NCBI GenBank assembly: GCA_932521035.1
Contig: OW051497.1
Span: forward strand, 3,038,001 to 3,102,000
Source of the DNA: Oscheius dolichura
Taxonomy: Eukaryota; Nematoda; Chromadorea; Rhabditida; Rhabditidae
DNA: 64,000 bases
Reading direction: 5' to 3'
Position 1 is the stretch's first letter; each line of letters begins with the position of its first letter. Below, one piece after another: positions 21,620 to 34,300 of this stretch. The translations under genes and the position numbers were made by a program. The notes beneath the pieces were generated by a model. The model had not been told where the DNA came from, searched no databases, and worked only from the letters and a program-made list of their open reading frames with translations.

Positions 21620-24095
21620 GGTGTACCCTAGAAACAAACGCGGTTAGGGAAGGAGCAGAGCGTCAAGGGCATAGTGATACGGTATAGCTGCTCAAGGAAA
21701 GATGATAATTGACCAAAAAAGCGGCAGCAAGCAGTAGCCGTCTGGTAAAAAGCGTAATGCACTTCAGTCTTCAAAAAAATCCGGAGTAGGGCAAGAAATA
21801 GAAAGTTTGAGAGTGGAAGAGAGGACGGTCAGCGGCTCTGTCCGCTTTACACTGAAATGCGGGAGAATGCCCCGTCATAGGGATGGTTCACGGCCTGCCC
21901 CCTCCTAGCCTTTCTTGTTTACGAGTTGAAAATAGCTTTTCGGTTGTGCAAGAGACAGTGAGATCATTTCAGAAAACGTTTGAGGACGAGGGTCGAGAGG
22001 GTAGGATTTCTACATCTCTTTTTCTTTCAATTTAGACACGGTGGAAAAGGCTAGGAGGAGGAAATGGTATGCCATCAAATACTCCTGGGGAAACTTTTAG
22101 GCTTCATGCGGCCGCTAGATTCTTATATATGGTTTCAACGGAACGTGGGAGAAATCGGCTGATCTGAAAACACGGTTCACTGGAGTTTGCGACGGGCGGA
22201 TAACGAAATTTGGAAAAGCTTGTGAATACCTGCCCTTTGCCCAAAAGAATTGAGAGGACAGGGAGCAGAGAGCTAGGTTCCACTGGTCAGAAAAAAACGC
22301 GGCGATGAGATGGCTGCCAAAAGTCTAGACTGCCTCTCGTCTCTCCGCCCTCCATCTAGACAGCCTCTCCCTGTTTTCGAGGATAACAAGAAACGACAAA
22401 AGGTTGACAGTATTAGGGTATGAGAAATAGGGGTTCACATTGATCTAGGAGTAGCCCAGTCACCAGAGAGATGAGTTCGCAGAGTGCTTATGAGAAAATC
22501 AGTACGGCCCTGAGCACTTGTTACTTCATCTGCCGGACAATACAAGAGCGCTCAAAAGAAATTCTTGAGGCCAAGACAGATTTACATGTTTGCAAGCCCA
22601 CGCCCCCCTGCAGCTTCCCGACTGCCGACTTTCGACCACCCGGCTGGGGAAAGGGTTACGGTAGCCGCCCAGTTCGAGTCGCTCAGAGCAAATGTCGAAA
22701 ATAGCTGTTGGCAAAAAATAGCTTTGACTATTTCGAAAGATTTCGAAAGAAGAAAGAGGAGGATATCTTGTTATTGTCAGAAAAGCAGCCAGGAAGGAGA
22801 GAGTTCAGTAAAATCAAAGATGAGCTACTGCGAGGGAGGAGGAAGAGGTTGGAAGACTGTTTTCATCGTTTCCCCATTAAAGAAGTGAGTGGGGAGCCGA
22901 CATGTTCGCTTGTTCTTGTTTCTCACGTACAGAGTGGACAGTGAGGCTCTTGTTTTGTCCAGGAATAGTTTATACATGAACGTTCGGCTGCTCTCTGGAT
23001 TCCAGCAGGTATATTATTCCCTGTATCCCAAAAAGCCCTCTCAAAAGCTTGACAGACAACTATTTTAGAGGATTGGTTTGAATCGGAAACGATTTAAAAG
23101 CACTAATCGAGTGACTGCCCCTCGGGTGAGAGGTTCGAACCAGGATAAGGGATATTCAAATGTCTGTCAACAAAACGGAACATCTGCACTTAAGTGCTAC
23201 TTCCTCAGATAGCGTTCCCCTAGTTTAAGATGACACGATATGTTTGTTACCTTTGCAGCTGGTGGCACAGCCTAGTACGCTGGAGCCTCTATTTACCCCA
23301 AAAGGAATCAAAGCACATAAGAGTTCGTGTTTCGAACGGCGTTCAGAGAGGGGCATACTGTTTACGCTAGGGGTTATCAAATTAGCCGGCCAGAAACAGC
23401 GTCTAGCACCTTTCTCAAGGAAGGGTTCTCTTTTTGACTGAAGCGGGGAGGCGGTTGTAAATAACCGCCTATAGATAGCTGACAAGGACCCCAGACTGCT
23501 GCGGGAGAAAGATGGGGGAGACCTCCCGCGTGTCTAGAACAATCCTGTCTGAAATACAGCAGAATAAAGCGGGAAGTGGACCCCTGGCGGGGGAGGATCC
23601 CCTCTATACAGATAAACAACTGAGGTAGGAAATCATTGTCCATCTCTCTTCCAATATGTCACGTGCTAAAAAACAAGACACTGTCATCCTACAGTGCGTC
23701 AAGGAAGTATAAGTCCACCCGTTTTTCGCCAGATTGCGGGCACTCTGTTAACTTCAAAGTTTGATATTGTTATTATCTGAAAGAGCAGCCTGGATTACCC
23801 CTAATAACGGGTCAATTACACAAAAATACGATAGTTCCGGCTGTTGGCCCGCGGAACACTGAAAACCGCTGTCAAGAAAGTATAAGTCCATGCGCGGAAT
23901 ATCGCGATTTCCATTGAATATTTTGGATTCTTCCAATTTCTTTTGTTCGTGTGGGTGGGCTGGCTTGTTCTTTACCAATATTGATAAGAAAAATGGCACA
24001 TCCAGAAGAAAAATATGTTGCTTGACCTGAATTACTCCGCGCCGCCTCCTCACACCGTAGCCCGTCAACACGATATTTTCAGCTCTTGAAAATGG
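21620..24095. other. intergenic region
   Basis: The upstream region of the minus-strand gene at 19172-21619 plus about 2 kb with no gene that can be supported. Overlapping plus frames at 22471-22944 and minus frames at 23225-23643 lack domains and splice partners. Confidence 0.35.
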
Positions 24096-24363
24096 TTTTA
24101 AACGATTTATCAGCATCGATGGGGGAAACACATAGATAGTCACGAGGTGGGCCACATTGAATTAAGCGTTGAATAAGATAAATGACGCTGGTGATGTGAT
24201 TCAGAATGAAGGAGAGCAGCTGAAATGAAAACAGATGCTTATTTCCTGGATAATATCTGGTATGTTTTAACCTGTTGACTGTTCCATAAAAGAGCAAGCT
24301 ATTAAAACAATAATGAAAGAAGATGGTTGTCTGGCTTTTGAGAGGAATTAGAGGAGGGGCCAC
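24096..24363 (-). pseudogene. possible chemoreceptor exon fragment
   Basis: Two minus-strand pieces join across a GTCAACAGG...TTTCAG intron: QTTIFFHYCFNSLLFYGT, then LLSFILNHITSVIYLIQRLI followed by QCGPPRDYLCVSPIDAD. A hydrophobic span followed by VIYLIQRL and a Cys-rich short loop resembles the TM2 to loop 1 region of nematode Srab/Srbc-type receptors. No other transmembrane exons are found on either side, so this is either a broken gene or part of one whose other exons I could not see. Confidence 0.25.
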
Positions 24364-24575
24364 TGGTCCCAGCCTGCGCCCAGGAGGTGTTCAATCAATG
24401 GTAGATCAGGTAACAACTCCGCGACTCCGCCCCTTATGAACCTCATTGAACTGGACGGCTAAGAGTAAAAAAATATCACTATTTTATTGGACAGTGGACA
24501 AATAAGTTTACAAGTCGTGAACAAATAAATACAAGTAAAGTGAACCATATCAGTAAGAGGAGAAGAAGTGCTAAC

Positions 24576-25187
24576 TCAGTGGTGGCGTTGCTTCCGGGGA
24601 CGATTAATTACACGAACTAATTCTCCCTTCATGACGAGGTCCAGCTCATAGTCTTCCCTCTTGTAAACCCCGTCAGTGGGGGCAGCAAGCTGGCCCATGT
24701 AGTCTAGGTACATTTTGAAGCCCTTATTGGGCTTGACCTTTTCAGTATAGACGGTTATTAGGGGCTGTCTCATCTGCTGAAAGTTGTCTGTATTATGCAC
24801 CAAACAAAGAGTCTCACAGCGATGGGAGCGTTGGGGGGGGGGGGGGGGGGGGACGTAGGTGGAGGGATCCTTCTCCAGGAGTTCCTCGCGAGAGGTAATT
24901 CTGTATCTGTTGATTATCTCGACTTTTACCGTCGTGTCGATGGTATTGAACAGGTCAACATGGAGGAGGTGTCCCAGATTGCCCACTCCATTGAAACCAT
25001 AGTCAATGGGCTGCTTAGCACCGCTAATTCGCAGAATAAACTTGGGCTGGTGCTAAGAAATGCCCGTTTGTCAAGGTGTGAACCAGACGCTCACCTCTTC
25101 GAACACATTCCAGATATTTTTTGACACGACGAGCAGACGCAATGGCGACATGTCGCCGGGCATGATCTCCCTGTGGCGCACTGGCAT
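24576..25187 (-). CDS. protein of unknown function with poly-C tract at an intron donor
   Basis: Starts at 25187 (MPVRHREIMPGDMSPLRLLV) and joins across a 43-nt intron in phase to HQPKFILRISGAKQPIDYGF, then NGVGNLGHLLHVDLFNTIDT and TVKVEIINRYRITSREELLE. The C-terminal exon carries MRQPLITVYTEKVKPNKGFK, YKREDYELDLVMKGELVRVI and a basic NRPRKQRHH end. A 78-nt stretch between them (minus strand, from the C-run down to TTTCAG) can be read either as an in-frame exon (a Pro run) or as an intron starting GT plus twenty Cs. Alternating hydrophobic residues suggest beta structure; no family is recognised. No signal peptide is present. Confidence 0.5.
24833..24852 (+). repeat. 20-nt poly-G homopolymer
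   Basis: An uninterrupted run of 20 G on the + strand (C on the - strand). On the minus strand it directly follows a GT and so lies at the donor end of a possible intron of the gene at 24576-25187. Such tracts form G-quadruplexes and are prone to deletion in nematodes. Confidence 0.9.
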
Positions 25188-26504
25188 CGTTTGAGAAATT
25201 CTTAAATATGTAAACAGATGGAAGCTGTGGTTACTGTTGGGAAGTTGTAAAAGCGATATCTCAGAATATGGACGGTTGATATGAGCGGCGGAAACTTTTT
25301 TGGTTAAAAATCACATGTCTTACGGGAAAAGGCGTCAACAAATCGTGGCGGGTGATGTAAGTGAGGGCTACAGTCCCTCGTAGCCTGGCATTCTGTCAAA
25401 ACCGAAAAGGATTCAAGCTACGCTATGATACAAATAAGCAACCACGCGACACGCATGCCTGTTTAAATGGTGAGAAAACGAAGGGCCTTTATTTTATTGA
25501 TTATCGTAGATTATACAGAGCGGCTGACAAGCCCAGCGAAGAGAGCGCAGGAAACGTTCCGAGGCATCTGATGGCCACCGTGGGATGCAACTTAGATCAG
25601 CGGAGGTGTTTACAAGTCTGTCAACCCTCGGAACTTGTAAACGTAATTGCTCTCTGGAGAACTCGAACGGGGCGGAAGATCCTTATTAAAAAGAGAAGCG
25701 GGCACTGCTAGGGCAAAATGATTCAGACCAGTTGGTCTCTCTTGTAATCAGCGGTCAGAAGAGAGCGTACGAAGCGGTCGTTGGATGAAATCATGACAAT
25801 AACAAAGCCCTGTACACATCCTCTCCTCGATTTTTTTTTCTTGTTATTGAAGAAGCCAACAACAGTGACCGGCATGGCCCGGATTGTTTCTTGTTATTGA
25901 AGAAGCCAACAACAGTGACCGGCATGGCCCGGATTGTAAAGTGCAGTTCGGCAGGTCCTATTCGTCAGTGATAAGGGTGACAGCAAACACAACATGTACT
26001 GTACGCAGAACCTGTACAAGTTCTACAAAATTCATTGCAGAGGATCGTTGTTCGGATCACGTAGAGTATGCACAACGAGAGTAATCACGACAAGATCTAG
26101 GACTGAACGTTATGCTCCCTATTTAAAACTGTATTCTTATCAGTGAAGAATCACATCTTCTTTCATGTAAAAATCGCCAGCTTGAAGAATTTTGGAGGGA
26201 TTGGACTGGTAGAACATTTGATCTAACGTAGCTTCAAAGAAAAACTCAACCGGAGCAGGAAACATATGGTCTCAAGTTGCCAATCCGGTTTCAGCGTTGA
26301 GAGCCTTCTTTCGTGAAATTCAGGTTCCTGACCCCCGGCAAAAGCTTTTCTACCTCTTCTATTCAACCAACCATTTGCTCTAGCCATTAGGTTGAATTGG
26401 AGACAGTAGCAAAACACATTGTTTGATAACTGTCACTCTGGCCGTCTTTTGCTTACTCTGCCGGACACTCCCCGCCTTTGACAGCCGTGACAGCTGATCG
26501 TCAT
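25188..26504. other. intergenic region with a 50-bp tandem duplication
   Basis: No coding exon can be supported. The 116-residue plus frame at 25361-25711 has no domain, signal peptide or splice partners. The stretch includes the perfect tandem duplication at 25838-25937. Confidence 0.4.
25838..25937 (+). repeat. perfect tandem duplication, 2 x 50 bp
   Basis: Bases 25838-25887 are repeated without change at 25888-25937 (the unit starts TTCTTGTTATTGAAGAAGCC and ends CCCGGATTGT). The identity implies a recent duplication or an assembly artefact. Confidence 0.95.
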
Positions 26505-26512
26505 TATAAAAG
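26505..26512 (+). promoter_or_regulatory. TATA box
   Basis: TATAAAAG on the + strand, 34 nt before the ATG at 26546, which opens a short candidate exon (MVPRRQLYLTFLLPHR) followed by a good GTAAGA donor. It suggests a plus-strand transcript here. Confidence 0.4.
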
Positions 26513-26545
26513 CCTTCGTTGCAACCATTCCGCCATTTATCCCTA

Positions 26546-26764
26546 ATGGTCCCACGTCGTCAGCTCTACTTGACCTTCCTTCTTCCACACAGGTAAGAAA
26601 TCTTTGCTGTTTTCCGCAGTACGCGCAAAACTGAAAAGATTTGTTACAGATGACTACTTCAATAGTTTATTCTACGCAATGTTCTTAGCTGGGAGAGGAG
26701 TCTCGGATTCAAGGACTTCAACGGAAATGGAAGGCGGCGCTTCAAGTATGGAAGAAGACGTTGA
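26546..26764 (+). CDS. candidate tiny peptide gene with GRRR sites (alternative to antisense gene)
   Basis: A TATA box, an ATG and a GTAAGA donor after 16 codons can be joined in phase to the TTCTTAG acceptor before 26690. This gives ...SWERSLGFKDFNGNGRRRFK + YGRRR and then a stop. Two Gly-Arg-Arg-Arg sequences are the classical amidation and cleavage signal of neuropeptide precursors. The N-terminus is only weakly signal-like, and a competing gene is read on the other strand, so this is speculative. Confidence 0.2.
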
Positions 26765-26938
26765 TTCTCTAGGAACTGGTAGTAGGTCTTCATTTGCGAA
26801 AAGATGTCATTCGACTAGGATAGATCAAAATAAACTGTTAGCCTCCCAACTTACTAATTGTTCATAGCCGAGACCGGGGGCATAAGTAAAGGAGCCCGCA
26901 GCTAGGAGCAGGAACAGGAGCAAGCCGCGAAGTCGCAT
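26659..26938 (-). CDS. small secreted peptide precursor, unknown family
   Basis: Two exons with a 40-nt intron (GTAAGTTGGG...TCTATCCTAG) and correct phase give 79 residues. They form a strong signal peptide (MRLRGLLLFLLLAAGSFTYA), then PGLGYEQLSNDIFSQMKTYY, QFLENQRLLPYLKRRLPFPL and a basic C-terminus (RLLSQLRTLRRINY). KRR and RR are possible prohormone-convertase sites, but there is no Gly for amidation. No cysteines are present. The alternative start seven codons upstream (MSSSSFD) would spoil the signal peptide, so 26938 is preferred. An AATAAA overlaps the last codons. The family is not recognised. Confidence 0.5.
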
Positions 26939-29900
26939 GTCGAATGAGCTGGAACTCATATTTGCATATGACACTCTCGCATATATGAAACCGAGACTAC
27001 AGGAGAAAAGACGGGGGTAAACATGTCCAGAGAGCTGGGTCTCTCGGCGACAAATGGGAATCACGAAAGGTTCCCTTGACTCTATAGGATTCCAAGAACT
27101 GGCTTGCCGTCCCCTGCTTTTGGTATCAAAGTGAATAATGTTTATCGTTTATCCAGGGGTAATTGATGTTTTGACAATTTGCGGTGCCATTGTGAGTACT
27201 GGCAGCGCTAGTGCCTTCATGTCCTAGCATTTCCGCCAAGAGAACTTTTTGTTTATAGTAGTAATTCCTCAATGGAGCCACTTAGACTTCTTGAAATTCT
27301 TCTGTTTGTTCGGAGGTTAATCTCCTAGACGATGAAGAATTTGGAGAAAGTCTAAATACGGAAGGCGGCTGCCCCGACTGATCAACATAAAAGGATTTTC
27401 CCGTCTTGTAAATCACCTCTCAGACCTTCTGCAGATGACAGATGACAGCCGTCCATAATCCTCGGTAGATTGTGGTAGGGAGAAGGAGAACACCCAAAAC
27501 ATTTTGTTCCTGCTTCCTCAACCCACCCCCAGTGGAAGTCTGTTTTCATTCTGTTCTTGGTTTTTTAATCCAGTCATACATTTTTGAGGCCGAGTGCGCG
27601 ACGCACAATTTATATAGCTTCAGGGGCCGAGACTTCAGGTTCTGCTTGAGAATTTCAACTTTACACTTTTCGTTTTTCTCTCCGTTCCCTTTAAATCTAA
27701 CGTAGACATCAGATTGAAGCCACTCGAGCTCAGAAACCTTCTCTTTTCTGCAATTATTTTTAGCAGAAGAGAGATCAAACCAGATTCTGTCCCCTCTCTA
27801 ATTAAGCCCCTTCCAAATTTTTTCGGAAAAAAGCAGAGCTCTGAATTGCTCTATTAATTGGCAACCTTTTATTAGCGTCTTTGGAATCTCCCTTTTCTAC
27901 TCTCTATCAAAAATCTCAGAACTCCAAAGGATGCCGCGTTTCGAACACATTGAGAACATTCCACCATTCAGACAAAATGTTTTTAACAGCAGGAACCTTT
28001 CTTTTCACATGCATGACTTTGTCAAAAATGTAAGAAGAAGAACAACTAAAACAATCTAAAATGGAAACAAACAACTATTTTTCACTAACGACGTTTCTTT
28101 GATTAACGCCTTTATTTTTACATTTAACTATCCCCAACGGAAGGATAATGCCTGACCATAATGATGTTTTGTCCATCCTACACGTACTTCTCCTTCGAAT
28201 TACTTTGTTTCTGCTGTTTTTTCAGCTGTTCCTTTCTTCCTCCCCCATCAACTGTCGAAAATAATTTGGGGGTCACCTGGGAGGGCTGGTTGTAAAAGTC
28301 TTGAGCTGTTATATTTTGACGGCCCGGCGGCTAAACCCGAAGTCACAAAAAGGGGTTTATAATTGTCTCGTTTAAAACCACATGCTAGCTATAAATTCTT
28401 AGTTGAGGAAAACTTTTCAAGCGGTTCCTTTTCTAAAGGAAAAGAAGGAACACCTGTAAAATAAAAAAAACACGGAGATGTTCCTCCTCTGAAAACAAGA
28501 GGAATGGCTACCACAAATTTTCGCTCATTGAACACCCTTGAAAAGCAATTTGCCCTGTGTCAACAGATAAACGCGATCCTTGAGTAAATGGGGGAGTTCG
28601 CACCTGATTTGGGCAATACGTAGCTCTGGGCGATAGTGTCGAAAATTCGGAGACAACAGCACTTTTTGTTCCTTGTACAGCCGGGTCCAGCAGCGTGGGT
28701 GAAATTTCTGCTAAATATTGCATGACGTACTTTTAGGGCGACAGATTTGATCCTTAGAATTTATTAAGACCACACCAGTCATGAACGCAAGCATCAGAGA
28801 CATTTGTCAGTTTTTTGGTTGTCGTGGTCTGCTGTAAACGATAATCTACATGAGCAATGGAGAATAATACTGACTTATTCATAGAGATCATCAGCACAAG
28901 GAGCAGAAGGTGTTCGCCAAGTTTCAAGTTAAAAATAAACCTAAAACGTGGCCAGCTCTTTGGTTTAGACGAGTAAACAACGCAAACCATTAAGAACTTT
29001 TTGCATAATAACCCGATCCACCTGTTAGAAATCCCATTCTAGTGGTTTAGGTGTGAGCATGTGTCTATGGACTCCGCCCAGCCCCTCCCACGTTGCACTT
29101 CAGCCTCTCAGCCAGTTCATAATTCATTAAGACTCATTGTCTCTCACACTTTGATTTTTTACTTCCCACAGGAACTGGTAAAAAAAGTGGGTTCATTCGT
29201 GAAGAAGCCACTGCTCCTAATGAGCTTACTTTGAGTAGCTCTGTTCTTCTTCACGTGCGATTCCTGCGGATTTCCCCTATTCTGCTCCTACCTTCTTGAT
29301 GTTTTGCCTGAATTTGTCTTCTTTGTCTCTCCCTCTCCCGTTTGTCCGTCTCCCAAAATCTGATTCTTCCGTGTTTATACAATACTTTTTGTTTTTACAG
29401 CTGACGAGACAAGATTATGTCTCCTTTATATCCATTTCTGTTCCTATATCCCAATTCCCACGGTTATTCCTGTTTCACATCGCAAGAGGTATAAATTAGT
29501 AAGGGATACTTCAAGATCAAAAATCTTATGGGTCCAATTTGTTAACGAAGATAATAAGTGTACTCCTTTATGTCAGCTCCGAGGGATCTCAAACAATAAT
29601 AGCCGTGATATTCATAGAGTGATGACGCAGCCGGACGAAAAGTTGTTCTTCTCTTCTACTGTAAAAATGATCTGGACTCCTTCTAGACCTTTATCATTCT
29701 GTAAATCAGCATAACTTTGTCAGGAAGCAGTTGGTTCTCTGTCCAGATTGTCTTTGAGTACGAGCTGGAAGAAAATGGCCTGCATCCTATCTAAAAGTAT
29801 CTCCTGGAAGCAATTATTTAGGGTCAAGATTGATTGAGGGAATTGTAATTTTAATTCTACCCGAAAAAAAAGAGGGAAGCCCCCTCCAGACTGGCTCCTC

Positions 29901-31350
29901 TCCGATCCACCCCTAGCTCGTCTCTCTTTTGCGACTTTTTTACGCGTCACAAGAAGGGAGTCAGCTGTTGATTCCAACAATTAGGATCTGATAGATGTAG
30001 CCGCCAGCAGGATAAAAAGTTCCCGTCCCCGACCCCAGGTGGGTCCATTCAGTATGTGCTCAAAGGATATTACAACCACAATCGAATAGCCATTGTTTCA
30101 TCGGAATTATTGGAACGTTTGGGGTTTATGCTTGGGCTTTTTGTAAGAATTCTATTACGTTTAAAGCTCTGAGCGTGTGTGGTGTGTGGCTGCGTCCTCC
30201 TGCAGAGAGAGAGAGCAGAGTGAAACTGATGGATGAACAATCAGTACCGATCAAAAGGAACTCCTGCTCCTGGTCTTTTTTATCTCTCAAGGAGAACTTC
30301 TTCCAACTATATTGTGGTATCTAAAAAAGGAGGTGAATTTCTAAACTGCCCTTCTTATTTTTACCCCGCCCCACCTCCGCATCCTTTTGAGACAATGAAC
30401 ATTTAGCGGCAGATGCTCCCAGGAGGAGAAAGGTGACGAGTTTATCAAGATACCTCGAGGTGCCGAACACTCCTCTTTTTGAATGCAAATTGGCTTCCTC
30501 CCAAAAGTTGCTATACTTTTCGCCCTCCTGATTTTCATGCCAACTTTTTGGTCGCGAAAGCAGAACGAACGCCTTTTGTGCAAAGGTAATCGGACCTGTA
30601 TTGGCAGCCGGTAATTATAGGCTTCGTGCTTGCGCATTATTCCGAGCTGTGAATGGCTTTTTGCTTCCACTTCCTATATTTTCTTGTTTTCACGTAGGAA
30701 ATTAAATTTACTGTGTTAATTTAGTCAGGGCGAGAAATACGGAAATGCAATGAAACGCACACTGCGTAGTTTTTTTTCTTTGTAGTATGTTTCCGAGACG
30801 GGTTAGTCGCGGCAGATGATTTCCTTGATCCTAGCCATTCCTTACACATTGACCTGACCCGCCTAGCTATCATTCATTGGCCACTTTTTAGTCCTACGGC
30901 TAATCTGTCAAGAGCCTCGGCTCTTTCGACCACACGTGGTCGTAGAAGCTCCTTCTTCTACTTTTGAGCTCTCGTTGTTTCGTCCCATCGGTGTTTATCT
31001 TTCCCTCCTGCCGTGTTATTCTTTGTGGTGTGAAAGTTTAATGTTAAAATATGTGGGGGGCCTCAGAAATGAAAATTGAGACAACCCCATGGGCCCAATA
31101 GGTTGCCTATTTATCAAACGGAAACATGACAGCTACTCCATTTAGTGTCCTCAATCTTTATCAAATGTGTTTGGAATCTATTCTTGGACTTTTTTGGAGA
31201 CCAGTGCTATTTTTCAAGTTTTTTGTTTCTAAACATGACACAGTTATTCTTCACTTTTGGGAGTTCTCTTGACAGAGTCCCCTCGGCCCAACTTTGTCCA
31301 AACATCTTCTAGGAACCTCGCTTTACGACCTTCTTTAACTTTCAGGGCCG
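26939..31350. other. 4.4-kb intergenic region
   Basis: No gene could be supported in this long stretch. It is pyrimidine-rich on the + strand between about 27450 and 28300 and again near 29150-29450. Frames such as 30341-30670 (-) and 29720-29980 (-) lack domains and splice signals. It probably includes the regulatory DNA of the K+ channel gene starting at 31351. A short GA repeat lies near 30207. Confidence 0.4.
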
Positions 31351-34300
31351 ATGTTCCAATTGTACAAAAAACTAAAATGGCTGTATCAAAGTTTTCAAGT
31401 CAGTGTATGGCTGCCATTTGCCATCTTGATCCTCTACACCCTCTTCGGAGCCAGCATCTTCCGGGCGGTGGAGATGGATAACGACCAGAGGCAACGTCTT
31501 TATTACCGCAATCAGACGACCTATGCACTCAATCAGGTACCCCATTGTCACTTTTTCTTCCCGGAAAGCAGCTGCTTAGGTGGTGGAACGTATGTTAGAG
31601 GTTCGATGTCACGATCACATTATTCGAGCAAGCAAAGAGCTCCAGGTAAAAATAGCTGGCCAGGATGGACCAGACAAATAGTTTCAGCTTCTTCATGCAC
31701 GTGAAGCCATCGACTGGTTTATGAATCATTTGAATTTGACAGAGGTCATCGAGGAGAGGAGCAAGGACACACCGTGGGATTGGCTCGGAGCTATGTTCTA
31801 CGCCGGTCAACTTTACACAACAATAGGTGCGTTCCCAATTAGTAGACAAAAAAGAGATGAAGCCAATTAGCAATAGGGGCTGTTGCTAGATTCGTTCGGA
31901 TTAGGATCCAGGGGGAATTAGGGATGGAAAGAACACGGAACTCTTTCAGGTTACGGGTATCCCACCACGAAGACGTCGTTGGGACGAGCAGCTAGTATCT
32001 TCTATATTCTTTTTGGAATTCCTATATTTCTTGTCATTTTAAAGGTTTGTCCAGTTTTTCTAAACTCAACAGTACCACCTCTCTCCAATTTTCCTCCCTT
32101 TAATAACGTTTTATTTATTTTTTTGATAAAAAGGTGGCGTAAATCGTAACCTGTCTTTTTCAGGACATGGGTAGAATTATGTCGAGAGCCCTCAGGAAGT
32201 TCTATAAAAGGCTTCGTACATCGAAACGAAAAATAGAGACGGCTTCAAAGAAAGTCTTTCGAACAGCTCCGGCAGACCAGAAAACGGCCATTATTACTCT
32301 AGCAGAAATGGAAAAACAGGTATCCTATAGGGTAATGAAATAATCAAAGGAGTTTTTAGAATAAGGAGAACGCTAAAAAGAACGCAGCAAACGATGCTTC
32401 TTTCCCTATTTCTATAGCCCTATTCATGTTGATTTTCTGGATTCTCTTCTCCGCGACCCTTCTCAACTTCTGGGAAGCTGAATGGGGGTACATGACGTCT
32501 GTCTATTTTTATTTCGTCTCAATTAGGTGAATCCTTTGCTCAAGGTTTGCAAATAAGGTGATTCAGTACAGTAGGGCTGGGAGACATAGTCTTCGACAAT
32601 CCGGACATGATGATCTACAACTTCGGGTTGATATTGGTGGGACTTGCTCTCCTCTCCATGTGCTTCAACCTCATCCAGGTCAGTTGTTCGACGCCGTCTC
32701 CCTCCCATAAATCCTCTACCGCAACGCACTACCAACGATCCGCAGCAAATCATTAACAACTGGCTTCGGGGTTGCAAATTCAGTTTAATTCTATGCATAA
32801 GTTCAAGGAACAAGGTTCACAGGCTATTTTTAGACGGCACTGGAAAAGCTATTTAATCGATTGTTGGATGAATATATCGAGGAGATCGAGAAGATGGCTC
32901 ATGAAGTGGAAGTCCACGAAACATGCACTGAAGAAGCCATACCTCTGGAGTTCAAAATGACCGGTAAGTGATGACATTCAAAGGATAGCGAGCAACGCGT
33001 TGCTCTGTCTTTTATTTTATCGCCTTCTTCCTGGGGCTAGTGACCATTTGTCAGTTACGGCGCCATTGTAACGCGATGACCTCGTCGATCAACAAACAGC
33101 CGGGGTGTTGGAATGTTTCTTTTCCCTGAGGAAGAGTCGGTAGAGAGAGAACAAATTTCTTGCCCGAGTATCACGTACCAGAAATTAATCACACTGTCGG
33201 GCACATGGATTTTTATCCCAGGCGGTGAAAACTGGAAGAAAAGAGAGGCCGGCATTTTTTTATCAAGTAACCACGTCTTTTACTTCCCCGAACCTTTCGT
33301 CTAAAAGTGTTCCAGTGTGCAAGACGTTGAAAAGAATTTATAAGTGAAGTTCGCTTTTTAGGTAACCTACTGACGTTGCCCATCAAGCGTGTCACCCACG
33401 AGACAGGATTCTTCGCGGAGGCGAAGGGGTGGATGGCTAGCAGGTAAACATTCTCTTTACATTTTATTGTTGTCGTATTTAGAATTGCCAACAAAGTATT
33501 GACAAAGCAATTAGGGATAGCAGAAGAGTCAGAATCCGAAGATGACGAAGATGAAGAGACAGAAGAAACAACGCCGAGGACTGCCGCGACCACCGAGCAC
33601 GACCCCGAGTCACCGAAAACGCCACAATCTAGAACCGCGAGCACCGCCACGCCAAAACGAGCGTCTCACGGCTCTATCCCTAAAGTTAGAAATTTCGGGC
33701 GTTTACAAGGGAATGGCCGTCTGTTGAACGCTGTTCGAACTTTGGAAAAGATCAAGCCGCAAAAAAATGACATGAGGTAGACACGTCGTGTTCAAGAGTC
33801 ACTTTTTGCCTAGGTCCATGATTTTCCACAAGTTCCTTCAAAGCGACAAACTGGGGATGTTGGTCGATGACAACAGTAAGAAGTCGAATATGGTGACGAC
33901 TTCTTGTCAAACTGAACCAGACGAAACTGAAAAGATCAAATGGAGGAAAAACAAGAGCTTCAATAGAAAAGGTGCAACTGCTCTTTGGAATGGATAGTAG
34001 GGTATTTTTCAGAATCCTGCACTTCGTTCACTTCGACTGTTGGAACAAACTCAGTGTTTGTGGACGATGAGTCACTTCTGTCTGCGGCCTATTGTGATAT
34101 GAAGGTACTGTAAAAGTGGAAAGTCTTCTTCTCAACTCTAATTTAGTTCGACTACAGTTCTGAACCAGCTCTTGCGAGTCCTCCATCCTATATGAGATCA
34201 ACTTTGTCCATATTAAAGGTATATCCTCTTATAAAAGTAATAGTTACTGATTCAGTTGGACGACGAGGAGCCACTGCTTCCTAGCAAGTTGTCATCTGCT

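Noticed and set aside
23125-23150. GAGGTTCGAACC, resembling a tRNA B-box
   Set aside because: No A-box, no anticodon arm and no acceptor pairing around it.
23612-23632. TGAGGTAG, let-7-seed-like sequence
   Set aside because: Only the 8-nt seed matches. The flanks do not fold into a let-7-type hairpin by eye.
25361-25711. 116-residue plus open frame
   Set aside because: No recognisable domain, signal peptide, flanking splice structure or promoter.
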